From Diplonema japonicum (lineage: Eukaryota > Euglenozoa > Diplonemea > Diplonemida > Diplonemidae): a stretch of DNA of 64,000 nucleotides. The stretch covers positions 744,001-808,000 of the forward strand of contig OZ025658.1 in the NCBI GenBank assembly GCA_964019335.1, given 5' to 3'. Both the position numbers and the translations under genes were made by a program. Positions 62,770 to 64,000 of this stretch are shown here, piece by piece. The notes under the pieces are model-generated. The model saw only the letters and a list, made by a program, of their open reading frames with translations, searched no databases and was not told where the DNA came from. The first letter of the stretch is position 1, and each line of letters starts with the position of its first letter.

Positions 62770-63172
62770 GGGGATGGTTGGTCTTTTACGCCTTTGATGT
62801 GAGTAACCCGCAGCAGCCGAGGCTTCTGGGAACGTACGAATTCAGAAACAAAAGGGGAACTGTCCGTTGCGCCCTCTCTCTACACGTGATCGGGACAGTC
62901 GCCTACGTGGGATCGGATTTGAATGGGTTCATGGTGCTCGATGTGAGCGAGCCTTCTGCGATCACGCTCATCGGCACCTTCGAGATCTCTCTAAGATCGA
63001 AGGGGTGTTCGTGTCTGGAACGACGGCATATATTGCAAGCCTCTCAAGGGGATTAGTCCTGTTCGATGTGGGGACACCTTCTTCCCCCACCCCTATTGGT
63101 AACCTGAGGACCTTCCGCGATGCGACTGCGGTGGCTGTGAGGGGTGCCACTGCCTACGCTTGGAGTACATAA
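62770..63172 (+). pseudogene. LVIVD-propeller protein fragment with frameshift
   Basis: LVFYAFDVSNPQQPRLLGTY, then VAYVGSDLNGFMVLDVSEP and ITLIGTFEI in one frame. After a break near 63000 (one base missing) it continues GVFVSGTTAYIASLSRGLVL and FDVGTPSSPTPIGNL. These are classic LVIVD repeats (V-A-Y-V-x-x-x-x-x-G-L-x-[IVL]-x-D-V-x-x-P). There is no start codon and no signal peptide, so this is a truncated relic. It is related in fold to the relic at 5010-6413. Confidence 0.65.
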
Positions 63173-63766
63173 ACATGGCATGTTCCTTCCCTTTGGCTCT
63201 TCCTTTGTAGAAGTACTCGAATCCTTGATGCTCCGTGGCTGGGAGCTTTCTTTTCTGTTATTTCCCTCCTTCTTTTCTTCTGTCTCTCCTTTTGCAGATA
63301 TTGAAAACGAAAAGGAACAGAGACATGAAAAAAGAAGGCGATAGAAGAAATTTGTTTGGGGCATATGATAGAACGGGAAAATAATTTTCCTCTTCTGTAT
63401 TGCCCTTCCTCCTCTCTTTATTTTGTTTTTCTCTCTCTTTTACAAAGAAGTGAACGAGGGTACGCAATCCCGCTTCGTTACCTTCATTTACCTTGTATTT
63501 TGGTCTTTTTTATAAATTTGTTTCAATACGCGATTGTCCTGCACCTTTCCTCCGTGGAACCTGATGTGAACGAATAAAGATAGGAAGGACAAAGAAAAAT
63601 GAAAGAGTATTCTGGTCTCAACTCTTTTTTTTTTTCTTTCCACCTTTCTTTTTGTCTTTTTCTATTCAGTCTTCTTGGCTGTTTCTCAGCTTCTCGGCAC
63701 CCGGCATGACATCGAAAGGTTGCTTTTGATTGTTGGAAAGGAAGGAACACGAGGCACCCGCGTGCC
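63173..63766. other. Spacer before the last gene
   Basis: Pyrimidine-rich with short purine patches. No gene was recognised on either strand. Confidence 0.45.
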
Positions 63767-63867
63767 AGTTTTTTTTTTTCTCCCATTTCCCTTTTTTACC
63801 TGTCTCCTTCTTCCTTCCTTTCCCCCCAATCATCCCAAAAAAAAAAACATTTTGAACACGCCGACAG
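63767..63867 (+). promoter_or_regulatory. Poly-pyrimidine/AG acceptor-like site before last gene
   Basis: A T/C tract of about 60 bases, an A-run, then ACACGCCGACAG ending at 63867, 25 bases before ATG 63893. Same layout as before the other intact genes. Confidence 0.45.
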
Positions 63868-63892
63868 CTTGAAAAGAAAAAAGAGGAAAAAA

Positions 63893-64000
63893 ATGCTGGC
63901 CCGAATCCTGTTGTTGTGGTTGTTCGCTGTTGTGGTTGTTGGTGCGACCGTCGAGGAGCTAGCACGGATCGGCGGGGCGGGCCCGCTGGCGGGGGAGACC
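63893..64000 (+). CDS. Start of a secreted or membrane protein (3' end outside window)
   Basis: 36 codons from ATG 63893 run open to the window end. Residues 1-18 are a strong signal peptide (MLARILLLWLFAVVVVGA), followed by TVEELARIGGAGPLAGET. GC-rich codon use and the acceptor-like site upstream fit the other genes. The mature start is loosely like that of the LVIVD relic (THDEIKLLASLAAPGNAY), so an intact propeller relative is possible but unproven. Confidence 0.55.
   Translation, partial: MLARILLLWLFAVVVVGATVEELARIGGAGPLAGET

Overview
This is nuclear DNA from a microbial eukaryote. Its genes are GC-rich (by eye) and nearly intronless. They all lie on the + strand and are separated by long AT-rich spacers full of poly-T, poly-A, poly-C and pentanucleotide runs. 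Upstream of nearly every start codon is a pyrimidine-rich tract ending in AG, usually 12 to 75 bases before the ATG. One-strand gene order together with such acceptor-like sites recalls lineages with spliced-leader trans-splicing (Euglenozoa such as diplonemids, or dinoflagellates). No rRNA, tRNA or spliced-leader RNA gene was recognised, so the lineage stays open.

Layout. Bases 1-1986 are the 3' part of a secreted tyrosinase gene. The same gene appears in full at 13422-16442. From base 1 to about 4800 the sequence is repeated at about 14457-19345; it is identical through the coding part and about 440 bp beyond the stop, then decays through homopolymer length changes and larger indels. Between the copies lie a frameshifted relic of a secreted LVIVD-propeller protein (5010-6413), a trefoil plus GH38-like secreted protein (7116-9401), and a divergent kinesin motor fused to a right-handed beta-helix (9594-12941). 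After the second tyrosinase comes a small unidentified gene with at least three GT-AG introns (about 19573-21361); its largest intron carries a decayed minus-strand DDE transposase.

Bases 21795-60693 are one giant coding unit of about 12,970 codons, split near 35455 by one frame change. It encodes a signal peptide, two C-type lectin-like domains with preceding cadherin-like modules, 18 von Willebrand A domains, long arrays of Cys-x-Trp-Asp Cys-rich repeats, about 32 EGF-like units, and a C-terminal membrane helix with a short acidic tail. The last 3.3 kb hold homopolymer-rich spacer, a broken LVIVD fragment, and the first 36 codons of another secretory gene.

Together most genes encode secreted or surface products: a giant adhesin-like protein, two copies of a secreted copper phenol oxidase with matrix-type linkers, a trefoil glycosidase-like protein and propeller proteins. 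A matrix or adhesion function, possibly with tyrosine oxidation and cross-linking, is a reasonable inference but is not shown by the sequence. All frame breaks seen outside the giant gene have the same sign (one base missing), and the giant gene break is best explained by two missing bases.
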